From Isoetes taiwanensis (taxonomy: Eukaryota > Streptophyta > Lycopodiopsida > Isoetales > Isoetaceae), in NCBI GenBank assembly GCA_021234155.1, contig JAJEKV010000038.1, forward strand, positions 12,552,213-12,616,212: a stretch of 64,000 bases of DNA, in the 5' to 3' direction. Both the position numbers and the translations under genes were made by a program. Shown here one piece after another: positions 46,983 to 58,121 of the stretch (position 1 is its first letter; each line of letters starts with the position of its first letter). Below the pieces are notes generated by a model. The model saw only the letters and a program-made list of their open reading frames with translations, made no database searches and was not told where the DNA came from.

Positions 46983-47557
46983 TGTTTGGGGTCCGGTTCG
47001 AACTCCCAGGAAGACAGCCCTCGTGGAGGACCCGTGGATCTAACAGGAGAGTCCGGGACTATGTCACGCGGGATTTGGCCGAAAAAAAAAAAAAAGGAAG
47101 AGAAGAACAAATGAAAGAAAAGATGATAAGCTTCCTTGATATCAATGATGAAAATACATGAGCTCGAAATAGAGAGAAACTGAAAGGAGACAAGACTCAA
47201 AACTCATCTAAAAACTTATGAGCTAACTCTACTCATATATATAGTACAATGGCCTTGGGCCCAATATAGACACTCGACCGATCTCTGCACGACTCTCGGA
47301 AGGAGGCCCGACGGCAGGGAATGTTGGCGGTGCCTCTTGAAGTGCCTAGAATCACGCTGACGCCGACGCCGGGGTGTGCCGTCATTACTTGTCCGAGCGG
47401 GCGCCTTGACGGAGCCAAAGGCTTTGATCAAGGCGGGGCCGCTTAGTCTTCGTGGAGGCTTGGATGTCCGACCCGTGGTTGACCGAGGATCTTTGAGCTT
47501 GACCTGCGGCGTATGACGATGATGAATAGTCCTGTACTGTGAGGCACAGGACTAACA
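46983..47557 (-). repeat. 5' LTR of element 2
   Basis: Plus text from TGTTTGGGGTCC to AGGACTAACA, 575 bp. TATA box near 47236-47246. The terminal fold AGTCCTGTGCC with AGTACAGGACT is preserved. An A run (47081-47095) differs in length from the other LTR. Confidence 0.95.
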
Positions 47558-47632
47558 GAGCCACCTTGGCATGTTGGAGCCTAGGTGGCATGTTTGAGCC
47601 ATATTGGCATGTTGGAGCCCACGAGGCATGTA
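47558..47632 (-). repeat. Satellite remnant right of element 2
   Basis: GAGCCACCTTGGCATG, TTGGAGCCTAGGTGGCATG, and then more diverged units up to CACGAGGCATG. In reverse orientation relative to the main array, about four 19-bp units. With 36529-36559 this gives a patch of roughly 100 bp into which element 2 inserted. Confidence 0.85.
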
Positions 47633-47903
47633 TTCAATGGTTTAATTGATTGGTTCAATGATTTAATATTAAAACAACAGTAATAGTTCCATTGGTATAG
47701 AGTGTTCTTGAAAGGCAGTAGGGTGTTCCCAATGGCATAATTTCGTTTCCAAGTGAGCACCCAAAAGCAAGGATGCCACAGTGCAAAGTTCCCCGTCATA
47801 TAAATAGCCCTAAGGAGATTGCAAGATTAAGCTAGGCTAAAAATTTATTGTTGCGGTGTAAATATTCACAATAACCATAAGGAGATTGCAAGATTAAGCT
47901 AGG

Positions 47904-47937
<34 letters not shown>

Positions 47938-48284
47938 AGAGATTAAGCTAGGCTTAAAATATTGTTGCGGACACTGGAATCATAGGAAAAAAAATAGAAA
48001 AAAAAAGGGTGAGCACCTTAAATTTGGGATGATTGATCTTAGAAAAGGACAGTCTGTAACATGATTTCTATAATATGACTTGTAGTTTGAGATGGTTTAC
48101 CTTCCAAAGCTTCCTTCTAGCACTAATTTACAGTTTTCCTACAATGAAACAACTAAAATGAAATTAATTAGAAATATTCATTCTGGTCCTAAGCTTGTTC
48201 TGTATCAGACTTTTTGAATGATGGGAAAGGCGAGATGGGTACGTGCCATATAATGTCTACACAACTTAGCATAAGTGAGAATGC
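47633..48284. other. Spacer with GATTAAGCTAGGCT repeats and poly(A) tract
   Basis: No gene. GCAAGATTAAGCTAGGCT occurs at about 47820, 47888 and, shortened, 47940. A run of about 28 A lies at 47906-47934. The repeated piece of about 68 bases includes TTGTTGCGG. Confidence 0.5.
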
Positions 48285-48960
48285 GATGGCTATGCGCGTA
48301 TAGAGATGGACAATAAAAGAACAATCGCCTATGCGCACATAGCACAAATAAAAGAACTTTTGCCTATGCGCCATAGACGTGCGGAGAAATGAAATAACTT
48401 TTGTCTATGCGCGCATAGACATGGAAACAAGAAAAATATTTGAAAATACTTTGTCTTGCACATAGACAAAGAAAGCTTTTAAAAGCAAGTGCAATTGCAT
48501 ATTCTTGAAGACCTTTAAAATCTTGAAGAGGAAAAAAATGTTCCAGAAAGCGAGGAAATTCAGCGGGTTATAGCATGTTATGGTGTATCCATTTTGGGAA
48601 TTTTCAAATTACACAATTTTTGTACTTAGAATGAGCACATTACACAGCATAATGGTCATATATATGGACTTATTATCTACTTGCGTGTAGGCAAAAGAAA
48701 CCTTATCAAAAGCTCTTTTTCATGATTATTTCACAAGCCTAGGGTTTTTGAAGGAATATAAACTGTGCTTGCACGCAGAGGCAAATGCTATACACGCATA
48801 GAAAAACACTCAAATGCTTTACATGCCAAACACTATACGCGCTCATCGATTCTGATATTGAAGAAGAAGTTCCTGCAAAAAACATGTCCCCTTGATATTA
48901 AAAAACTTTTGTGAAATATTAATTGAATTGATACTGTGAAATCTATGCGCGCATAGACAT
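48285..48960. repeat. Regularly spaced TCTATGCGCGCATAGA palindromes
   Basis: The 16-bp perfect palindrome TCTATGCGCGCATAGA occurs at about 48403-48418 and 48941-48956. Degenerate copies stand near 48288, 48328, 48364 and 48455, giving a spacing of about 36-50 bases with linker text like AATAAAAGAACTTTTG. Further weak copies lie at 48796 and 48832. It is a short-period tandem repeat with a palindromic core. No coding function is evident. Confidence 0.7.
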
Positions 48961-49607
48961 TTTTTCTTTTCGCTTGCATTTTAGTGTTTTAAAAAAGTAT
49001 TGTTCTTTAGTTTGACTTAGAGCAAAAAACGTCATCCTCTTTTAAATGTGTTCTTTTTGGACTGAAACTTTTTTTTTTGGTGCCCGTTTTTTTTTTTAAA
49101 GGTCAAAAATACCGAATTTATGTGTTTTTAAAAAAGGAATCTGCAATTGCACCACAGGTCATTAGTGTGTTTGCTAGGTCACCTTGTTATGAAATAAAGA
49201 TCCTTGCTATGCAAAGCATTTGTTTAACAAAAACATGGCAGTTTTAAATATGCCATTTGTGCTAGACAAATGTCAAAATTCTAACCACACTTAAATGGCA
49301 AACATAAGTCACTTACACATGCAAAAATGGCACAAACAGGTGACAGTTCTAGGGCACCTTTATGACATTTATTAGTCTGTCATTTATGCGGGTCAAAATG
49401 ACACAATCTCAACCACACTTACATGGCATATATGGGACACTAATATATGTGCCATTTATAACCCAAATACATTTTCATCACAAGGAATGAAATTTATGTT
49501 ACAAATAAAAGCATGTTTTGGTAAGACTTATTATATTGTCCTAGAAAATCTGATCTAGAACAATGATTTTGCAGAAGCTTAATGCATTGAATTGAATTCA
49601 ACATGCA
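48961..49607. other. AT-rich spacer with a diverged duplication
   Basis: No gene. Segments at about 49260-49330 and 49395-49460 share AACCACACTTA, ATGGCA and GTCAAAAT, indicating an old tandem duplication of about 135 bp. Confidence 0.4.
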
Positions 49608-51583
49608 CTACCGATTCCTTGGATAACACCGAACGGTTTCGATATCTTCCATTCTCTTTTCGATATCTCTCATTCTCTCAACGACCACTTTGGCTACCCT
49701 CATAATTTCTTCTAAAAGCCTCTGCAGCAAAATACATTTGGTTATGCAAACCAGCCTAACCTCAGAAGCTGCTTATAGGAAGCTTAAAATCAAGAGATAG
49801 GAGCCTTACCTTGAAGTCAGCTTTAAGTTGATTGGTGTCATCAGGCCCGCCATTTCCAGGTTCCTATGACAACAAAAAGTGCATTAAGCAAGTCTCAGTT
49901 TTGCATGAAGCAATACCATCCTTGTTTCTTCTGTTGAGGAAAAGAAGTGATCTTAGCGATAAAAAAGAGCACTCATTATAAAGTAGAACCATAATCCCCT
50001 TATATAAAAGGCACTGATTGGTTTTGTTTATTTATTGTGGGTTCTCCACCCAGCAATCGTAAGTAGGCTCTCAGCCGTGAAACTTCATGAGTCATCAATA
50101 TCATTCCCTCTTCAAAACTCTCCATCCATATCAACATATATAGAACACAAGTGACTGGAAACATTTTTTCTTACAACAACCACATGCAGAAATTGGGTTC
50201 TTCCTTCCAAGTGACAAAAAATAAGAAATGAGGAGAAAAAAAGTAGCCCAAAGCACTTTTGCATAATTCTCTTTGGACAAGTTCTTCCTTTCAAATGACA
50301 AAAACAAGTGACTGGAAACAATTTTTGTTACGACTGCCACATGCAAAAAGTGGGTTCTTCCTTCCAATTGACTTGAATCGCAGAAATTGCTTGAATTGTA
50401 TGCAAAGATATGGTATCTGCCCTAGTATGTTCAAGTCAAAGCTTTTTCTTTTTCAGATTCTTGTTTTTTCAGTTTAGAACAATCCATGACACAACATAAT
50501 AGTACTACATCCTGTCAAATACATCATGAGCATATCACATGCTAACAAGGTGGTTGCCATAGTCATGTTCCTTTGCCTGCAAGAGTTTTCACAATTTCTG
50601 ATCTTATGTCCAATCTTGAAATAGCCAAACCATCATCATTTGCTGCATTCCTGCTATCAAACTAGAATTTTATTCTCCCCAACTGTCTGTGCAAGGAACT
50701 TAATACATAATGCGCACTTCTAGTGCGATTGCCATATAGCTCATCTTGGGGCAATACATAATGTGTTGTTCATGCAACACCTAAAAGATGGCATTATGAT
50801 GAGAACTTAGCAGCAGGGTCTGAATTCCAAGCAGGAGGACTATCATCCATTTGCACTGAACCATTTCGTCCACATCATACATTTAAAACTTTTTCTGCCA
50901 TTTGAAGCTAATGCAGGTTTTCTTTTCAATCCAGACTGTTAATCTTTGCAACTTAAACCCATCAAAATAAGATGATCGAACATTGCAAATTTTAATCATA
51001 AACAATTCAATATAAAACAATACATGCTCTTCTTCAATCGCCAAAATCTACAATTACACATATCATACTCTCAATATCAACAATACCTATTTTAATGCGC
51101 AGATGCAAAATATTAGAAGCAATTTAAAGACTATTCGAAGTTAATTCACCTACATGTGCAGTTACATGGTATGCTAAGGAAATAATTTGGCCTTCCGTTT
51201 TGAGAAGATAATCAGACATTTCGAGAAGATAAGTCACATCCACATAATCTTCATAACTTGAACATAATTGTTGTGTACGAAAGAGTACACCGACCAATAA
51301 ACAATGAGTATTCTAGAACTTAAAAATGTCTGAGACTACTAAAAGTGAAAGGTTAATGCTAGAACTCAAAAATCAAGAAAGATTAGACAACCTCTGACCA
51401 ATGACCTGCATAACCTCCAAGCAAGAATGAACAAATCAAAAGGCAAGGCAAAATATTAGCAAAAAGAAACCCTGTGGCCACGAGGAAGGGGGAATATGGT
51501 GAGTTGGGGGGTGTTGTGGTGGGAGGGACAGTCTTACGTTTTTGAACATCACAGATTCCCAATCGAGTATGAAGATCACGCAT
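49608..51583 (-). CDS. Candidate small spliced gene, unidentified
   Basis: Terminal exon 49721-49608 follows an acceptor (TTTTGCTGCAG) and encodes LLEEIMRVAKVVVERM and a continuing charged helix to TAG at 49610-49608. The preceding exon 49863-49810 is exactly 18 codons (EPGNGGPDDTNQLKADFK), between acceptor TTGTCATAG and donor AAG/GTAAGG. Both junctions are phase 0 around an 88-base intron. More tentative: a 14-base microexon 51405-51392 (acceptor TTATGCAG, donor GAG/GTTGTC) and a first exon 51583-51538 from ATG to donor AAC/GTAAGA. Joined, these keep one frame and give about 75 residues ending in a probable coiled coil. I do not recognise the family. The first two exons could be wrong; the last two are convincing. 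Confidence 0.45.
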
Positions 51584-52944
51584 GGAAGATGAAACGATAA
51601 GAATGTCGATACTTCTTGTGCTCAGTCTTGTGCCTTTCCAGAAGAAAATAAATTACTTCAATGGCATTACCAAAGCTTCTGTCACATAGTCATAGCCAAA
51701 AAATAGGCAACAACTATTCTCTTCCAAGAATCTTGCTCAATGCCCGACTATTGCATTGCTATATATAGTTTCATCAGTTGCAGCTAATTTTTGCCAAAAA
51801 AACTGAGTAGGATAAGGTCATATTTCTACTCCTTAATGGATGCTCCATCTATAGGAGCTAGAAAGATCGCCCCCCAGGGGATTCACCTATATGTATTTTG
51901 AGTATGGCATCTGCGTTCCTAGGGCCAGGCTAAACCTCCGTATCATACGTAGAAAACTAGCTTGATATACCCTTATACTCCTTAAAATACAACTAGACAA
52001 GTGAAATAAATGGTAAATACCCCTTATTATAAGTACGAAATAGGTAATAAAAAACCTTTTAGCATACACTCAGATGGTTTATATGCATAACACAAGTGAA
52101 TCCCCATTGGATCGCCCAAGGAGATCGGTCATCAGTTTTGTTGTATCCAAACTGTTGTGCAGGAAAGCTACCAACCAAGTGTCATCTCCAAAAGTTTTCC
52201 CATAACAAGAAAAATACACATATATTGAAGACCTATAAGCACTAGTAATAGTCTCCAGCATTGTTGGGCATAAGTTGGGAGCCTAAACATGTTTTGGTCG
52301 CAATGAGAAATGCATACAGCAATACTACAACTATTTTAACCCTGGGGGATGCAGTTAATAATAAGGGGGTATGGATGTTTGCATTCGAAGGGTGGCCAAA
52401 AACATCCCTAGTATGCTGATCTTTAGAAGCTAATTTAACTCCTAAAGTATATATTTTGCTCCAAATAATAGGAAAAAACTCCCCTAATAATAAGTATACA
52501 AATACGAAATGGTAAAAAAAAAAACATTTATATTGCATGCACATATCCCATACTGCAAATAATACTGAATCTCCCAGGATTTTAACTTTTTATTTAAACA
52601 TAAATTTTTCAAATGTTTAACAATATTTGAAAGAAACCTAGCTCCTTGATGTTAGATAGTATTGCATCGGTATCTCTGAGAGCTTTGAGTAGAACAATCT
52701 GGTGCTTGTTCATAACAATTCTGAGATCTGCTATGTTTTCTAAAGGTCTTGTTGGTTGATGTTCTTAACTGCTACTATGTTCCAAGTTCCATTGACATTT
52801 ACATCAAGAAGAAAAAGATGTATGTGTTTTCGTGACCCCTTTTTTTTTTGCGCATAGTGTTTACATTTTGGATGTCAAATATGCAATGCAGTAAGTGTTT
52901 GTCAGCATATCCTAGGTATATTCTAGCATATACTTAGGATATGC
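51584..52944. other. No recognised feature
   Basis: AT-rich sequence without convincing coding regions. The minus-strand open frames at 51887-52069 and 52242-52544 lack motifs. Some text such as CCCCTTATTATAAGTACGAA and CCTAATAATAAGTATACAAA recurs near 52020 and 52485, marking a small old duplication. Confidence 0.3.
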
Positions 52945-53110
52945 TACAAACCCACATAAGCGAGGGTTTGCCCCCCTAAGGGCAACCCAAAAACATAGAT
53001 GAGAGACTAAAAATCCAGGAAAAATATCCACGAGAGCAGAACCACCTGCCAGCATACAATATCTAAATAAATCATCCATAAGTATGACTGTGAAGATAAC
53101 CTTGTTTCAC
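52945..53110 (-). mobile_element. Short LINE 3'-end relic
   Basis: The text ATCCACGAGAGCAGAACCAC, ACAATATCTAAATAA and CATAAGTATGACTGTGAAGA parallels GTCCACCAGAGCAAAACCAC, ACAACATCTAAAC and the following bases at 13415-13510. It is the 3' untranslated part and last codons of the same LINE family as at 13328, 5'-truncated. Confidence 0.55.
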
Positions 53111-54899
53111 TTTGTTTAATATAAGATCTTATCTTCCATGATATATACATAGAAAAGAACCTGAAGCAAGGGTGTTCTGCTCATTTGTCGCGAAGATTAT
53201 ATAAAGCTTGGACATGCAATTTTTAAACAAGAGTCGAAATCACTAAGAAATACAATTATGCAAAAGTTTTGTTATTTTTAAAAACATGTGAAGCTCCTTA
53301 AATTAGTACATGCCTTGCCACCAGGTAGAAGTGCATATGACACCACCAACCAAAGCAACAAAAACCTTGATAGTGATGCATTAAATATAGTAACTATAAA
53401 CTTCCAATGTTTGATATAGTGGGAGGAGCTTCTAGCAATGGTTGGGACTATGATTTCGGTGATGTATTGTATAGAAAATTGTATATCTTTGCATGTTTGA
53501 GGAGCTTAATGTTATTTAGAGATCACCATTGGCCGTCTAATCCGTGGACAGGCTATGTCTAGGGTCTCTCAGCAGTACCATATCATCAGAACAAACAGCT
53601 TTCATTTAGTCTGGGCACTTGCCCTCAGCATGTATATATACTACTTTAGGCTTTTGTGATGGGGCTTTGTCCCCGAGCTCTTGTCTGGGGTTACACCCCT
53701 CTTTCATGTACTGGTCCCATAACCCGATTGGGTTTCCGTGGACGTTAAAAATCTTCTTCTTCTTCTTCTTTTTTTAGGACGTGGATAAGAACGGATGCTC
53801 CCTTCTTTTTTGGCAAGGGCAGCGGTATCATGGGCGGAGAAGCGGAGGGACAGAGGGCAGCTTAGGCAGAGAGCGGAGGGGCAGAGGGCGACTTGATGCG
53901 ACAGATAATTTTTTTGAGAAGGAAGAAGCCTAGATTCTGTGATAAGGTATTTGAGCGTTTAAAACTCTTTTTGAGAAGAATCTATGTCGAAGGGAGATAC
54001 GTTAGCGTGAGTGCTCACCAAGTTGTCAAACATGCCGCGGGTCAGAGTAGCATCTACCGGAGTAGCATCCACCAATTTTATGAACATGGTCGCAGCTTTG
54101 CATGCTGCTAAGCTTGACTTGCTCCGAAGATGCAACTACACTTAAGACGAGCTGTTATTAAAGGGTGAGTTATGCTTTCAAGTGATCCAAACAACATGTT
54201 CTGTTTTTTTAATCTTCTCTCAAGGAATCTTCGTTGTTTTCAGAGGAGAACCTCGCAGGGATCCATTAGCACCCAATATTGCTGTCAGAGTTCCAACACA
54301 TGGAGAGTTAGAACATCATGCTACAAAGCCGTGGGAGGTCTGTGCAGGTTCTCTTGTTAGACAGCCAAACAAGCCCCAAAAGTAGACAATCACCAAGGGT
54401 TTCAATAAGAAAGGGGGTAAGCCACAATGAGACTAAAGTCAGAAATTTATCAACTGAAATAAAAACCCCACCCTTTCGGGCTTTCGAGGAAAACCATGGA
54501 GATAAATAACAGACTAGGAGCCACACAAGTGCATCATCCATCCATTTTTTGACAATAATCCTTGTGCGTCTGCAGTTTTCACATAACAATTGCAACATCC
54601 AAATGGCTATGATAGCTTGATAGAGTGAGAAGCCATTGAAAATTCATCTATAGTTATGAAACCATGGCTCCATTTCGAATGTGGCTTGAATTAGATCTAG
54701 AAAAACTTCAAAATGAAACACACTAAGGAATCGTTAGTCATAAACAAATTAAATAAACAAGCATATACAAGAACAGTTTGAGTCCAATATGAAGCAGAAA
54801 ATAACCAAACCGCCTAATAGAATGAACATAAGCCAAGGGTCAAACGACCATGACATCTTGATAGAAGGAAGGAAGGAAGGAAGTATATTTTAACGTCCG
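53111..54899. other. No gene; short repeats only
   Basis: A (TTC)n run lies near 53752-53773 after a GTTAAAAATC end that looks like another LINE 3' terminus. A 45-bp duplication (GCGGAGGGACAGAGGGC and GCGGAGGGGCAGAGGGC) is at 53840-53892. GAAGGAAGGAAGGAAGGAAG is at 54864-54883. A 210-bp segment at 54622-54845 is repeated to the right of the LINE (see 56500-56860). Confidence 0.4.
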
Positions 54900-56470
54900 C
54901 GGAGGCCAAACTTGACCTATGAGACGGTACATGCAGTACACAAAGCAGATAAAACCACACCAAAAAGATAAATGCTACTATACAATGTGTCCCTACTATT
55001 GGGATGAAAAAAACCCCACATGGGAGGAAAACCCCGGTAGTAGGCTCGGATCCCTTTGTCCTGTAAGGGATTCTCTAATGGTAGAGACTTGCAAAATGTA
55101 GGATGCGAGGCGTGCAACCATTGGCGATGCCGGCAATTGATGCGGTGGTGCCTCGAAAGCATCTAAGATCAGCATGTGTTGCTCGGATATGCGTATATCC
55201 GGACACTCTTAGGAGCATGGTGCTCATCCTCTGTCGCGCGATGTGGCAACACGGCATATTCTCTCATGCGGGGATTCTCGCCCTCCATCGTAGTCCAACG
55301 ACTGTTTCAATCGGAGATGATGGGACCCACGTCCTCGCGAGGCAATAGCTCTCTCCGTTTCTTCATAGATATATGCCCTTTCAAGAAATCTTGGGTGTGG
55401 GCCATGTTCGATGTTGGATTAACTGCGTGTGGTAGTGCTCTGTTTTTAGGCTTTGCACAGTGGTTGCATCCCACGAGTGGTGGCAAAGCGCTCATTCGTG
55501 TGCGGACGCCCACGGGCATCAGGCATAGCCCAATCTGGCGGTAGTCTATAGACCACGTTGCGAACCACCCCGACGGTGCTCTACGCCATACCCTCTTCGG
55601 TCGTTAGGCTCTTGTGCCAATAACAAAGCCCTGGGAAGACGTTATTGCATCCATGTTGGTGACCTTGTGGAAATATGCAAGATAATCAAGCATAGCGGAA
55701 TGTTGCGAGGGCCAACCCGGTCTCATATAGCAAAAATCCGATAAGGCAACCGTATCCTTGATACCTAGGCGTATGTTAAGAAGGCCTTTTGCACCCTCTC
55801 TAGCTTATCCGAGGTGTTCTTGCTAATTCTTGGACCCAGATCTCTACCCCATACAACAATCTTTTGGTTCAACGAGTGCTTTCACGAGCAGGTGTGCTCT
55901 CGTGCCCGGTCACATAGGTCTATTCTCAGTAGCGGCTATTCGCGATAGCATCTGTGGCTTTCCATCCCGCGCTGACCCGTCTTTCCACACAGTCATCCCA
56001 TAACATGCTAGCGCAAAAGTCGATTCCCGAGATACTTGAAGGTCCTTACAACATCCACCTTCGCCCCTCCTGTAATAGAGATGCGGGATATCATGTCTGC
56101 GAGGAGAGGACTGCTGGGAGCTTAGTTTTTCTCGCAGTTCTTTGTCATTCCATTTTGTGTCACATAACCCACTAAGAGCGCCCAAATGCTGCTGCATACT
56201 TCTGGCTGTATGGGATAGCAAGTCTACATCATCTGCATAGAGCAATTGCCTTATACTGTATGCCTCTGGTAGCTGTGGGCCACCGCCCCCATGTTCTTGC
56301 ATCCAAGTCTCCAACTTGTCGATGTAGAGACCAAAGAGCGTTGGAGATAACGGACATCCCTGTTTAACCCCTATGGTGCTAGCAACTTCACCGACCGATG
56401 CGCAATGCAAAGATATATCCCATCATAGAGTCTATAGATGACATTTTGTAAGTCCTGTGGGGCATGCAGC
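54900..56470 (-). pseudogene. LINE ORF2 fragment with YADD reverse transcriptase
   Basis: The RT palm lies at 56120-56410: GVKQGCPLSPTLFGLYIDKL (fingers/palm motif B) and LLYADDVDLLSHTARSMQQH with catalytic YADD at 56228-56239. Further along the minus strand (about 55640-55860) sequence encoding LERVQKAF and FHKVTNMD matches the LINE at 62491-64000 (LEQVQKAFLVRALGVK, FQKVVNMDDA). A degraded C-terminal zinc-like region with TEDEHH lies near 55240. LINE proteins prime reverse transcription at nicked target DNA. This copy lacks the endonuclease and the first RT motifs and has many frame breaks. Confidence 0.75.
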
Positions 56471-57030
56471 GCCTGCAAATGCTGCCACAACAGGTCCCGA
56501 GGGACCGTAGAGTGAGAAAGCAAAACATAATCTTGAAAATTCGTCCATTGTCATGAAGCTGTGTTCCAATACGAATGCGGCTTGAAATAGATCTAAAATA
56601 ACAAAAATCGTGGCAACTTAAACGAGTGGAGCAACAAGAAATAATGTTGAAAATTACGTCCCTAGTCATGAAGCCATGGCCCAATTCAAATGCGACTTGA
56701 AAAGATCTAAAAGAACAAAAAATTTGAAAATCAAACATGTTAAGGAACTGTTAGTCATATCAAAATCCACAAGCAAGCATACGAGAAAAATATATCAAGT
56801 TCAATATGAAGCAAGAACTGAGCAAGCCACCCATATAAAATGAGCATAAGCGAAGGGACGAGGAAGAACATCCGCCTAGCCAGGAATAACATCTGCAAAC
56901 TAGTGCGGGAAAGAACATCCGTATAAATAATACAACAAAGAAAACGAAGCAGGGAAGAACATCTGCCTAGTTGAAAGATATTAAATGCAACTAAGGCAAG
57001 GAAGAACATCCACCCATAAACTACAAATGA
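56471..57030. repeat. Duplicated segment right of LINE plus GGAAGAACATC tandem repeat
   Basis: Two related copies at 56517-56600 and 56640-56720 (TCATGAAGC, GAATGCGGCTTGAAA, AGATCTAAAA) are also related to 54625-54720. The following text (AAGGAACTGTTAGTCATA, CAAGCATA, AATATGAAGCA) repeats 54722-54830. At 56870-57020 GGAAGAACATC(C/T)GCC-like units recur four or five times. Confidence 0.6.
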
Positions 57031-58121
57031 AGGAAACGTAAACAAACAAGGTGAGGAGAAATGACCACACATTTCAAGTACATTACAAAAGGGCATGGGA
57101 GGGTGGGAGAGTAGGAAGACAAAACACTAAAAGAAAGAACGCTCAAAAAGAAGGCCGATGATGAAAACCTAGAACTGATGAAATATATAACCTATAAAAA
57201 AGATCTCAGGTAAAAAGGACGTTCCAAAAAAGGCCCGTCTTCTCCAAGAATGATGGTTCTATGTTGCCATAGAACCATTGCATTCCTGGCATGGCTCGAG
57301 AAGCCTTGATGCTTTATGTTTTTTGTAGGGTATTGCATTCAAGCGAAGCAGGAACAGACCGGTTTAAAAGAGAAGACAGAAAATTTAGAAGAGGAGGAGC
57401 TACGATTTTCTTTTGTTGGTATGTTTCTTGGATTTAATTGGAAGGGTTCTGGTGAGGCCGCCACGCTGGCTTGGAGGTTCGAATCCTCCAACCCTGGTTG
57501 TGTTACTTTTACCAGGAGTAAAGGATCGATTTCTGGAGGCAGACAGCAGCCTGGTTCAGCGGAGGGTTGATTCTCGCCCAAGAAAATCATTGAAAGCAGG
57601 TGCGACCTCTGCGACTGCCTCCAGTGTGCATCCGACGTGGGTTTTTCGCCCTGCATGCCGATAATCTTGTGGTGCAGATGCTGGTCTTTGAAACTACGGG
57701 TATTTTTTTTACCTTTTATTGTTTGATGTTGCATATCAAACAAAACATATCATGGGCGGCCTTTGGCCGTCGATCCGGGTTGAATGTGAATTCAACCAGC
57801 AACATATCAAATACCTAGGTTATGAATGGAGTTGTATTCGGCGCCCATAAGTCGGAGTTTCTCAGAATTCACTTCTGCTGACATAAAAGAAGCTCCGTGG
57901 ATCGATTTTAAGTCGAGATCTCCTCCTCCGCCTCAAGACCCTGTCAAACATAGTCTGGATGGAGCAGAGCATTATTGGTACCCTTAATTGTATGTTTTAG
58001 CTACTTATCTTTGAAGTAGCTCTCTATCATTTGTATTTAACAAAAAAAATTGACAGAGATTCTTCTAATACTGCATGTTGCAGGTCTCCATATTGTTTTG
58101 AATTCTTATTTTTGAGGAGTT
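57031..58121. other. No gene; one 11-bp hairpin
   Basis: ATGGTTCTATG pairs exactly with CATAGAACCAT around TTGC at 57253-57278. A T-arm-like GGAGGTTCGAATCCTCC at about 57473-57489 is not part of a tRNA. Overlapping open frames at 57316-57818 lack motifs. Confidence 0.4.

Larger units (their letters stand above)
36560..47557 (-). mobile_element. Complete LTR retrotransposon, same family (element 2)
   Basis: A 10,998-bp element on the minus strand with LTRs 46983-47557 (5') and 36560-37141 (3'). Gene order equals that of the element at 20400. Flanks are GAGC at 36556-36559 and GAGC at 47558-47561. A 5-bp GAGCC duplication with one lost C on the left would fit best. It sits in satellite DNA, as element 1 does. 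Internal matches are close in AT-rich parts and interrupted by small indels in CG-rich ones. The open frames are broken, but at different places from element 1, so the two copies complement each other for recognising domains. Confidence 0.95.

Noticed and set aside
57473-57489. tRNA gene from the perfect T-arm-like GGAGGTTCGAATCCTCC
   Set aside because: No acceptor, D or anticodon stem could be placed around it, and the motif is a near palindrome. A box-A-like TGGTTCAGCGG lies downstream, the wrong order for a tRNA or a tRNA-derived SINE.
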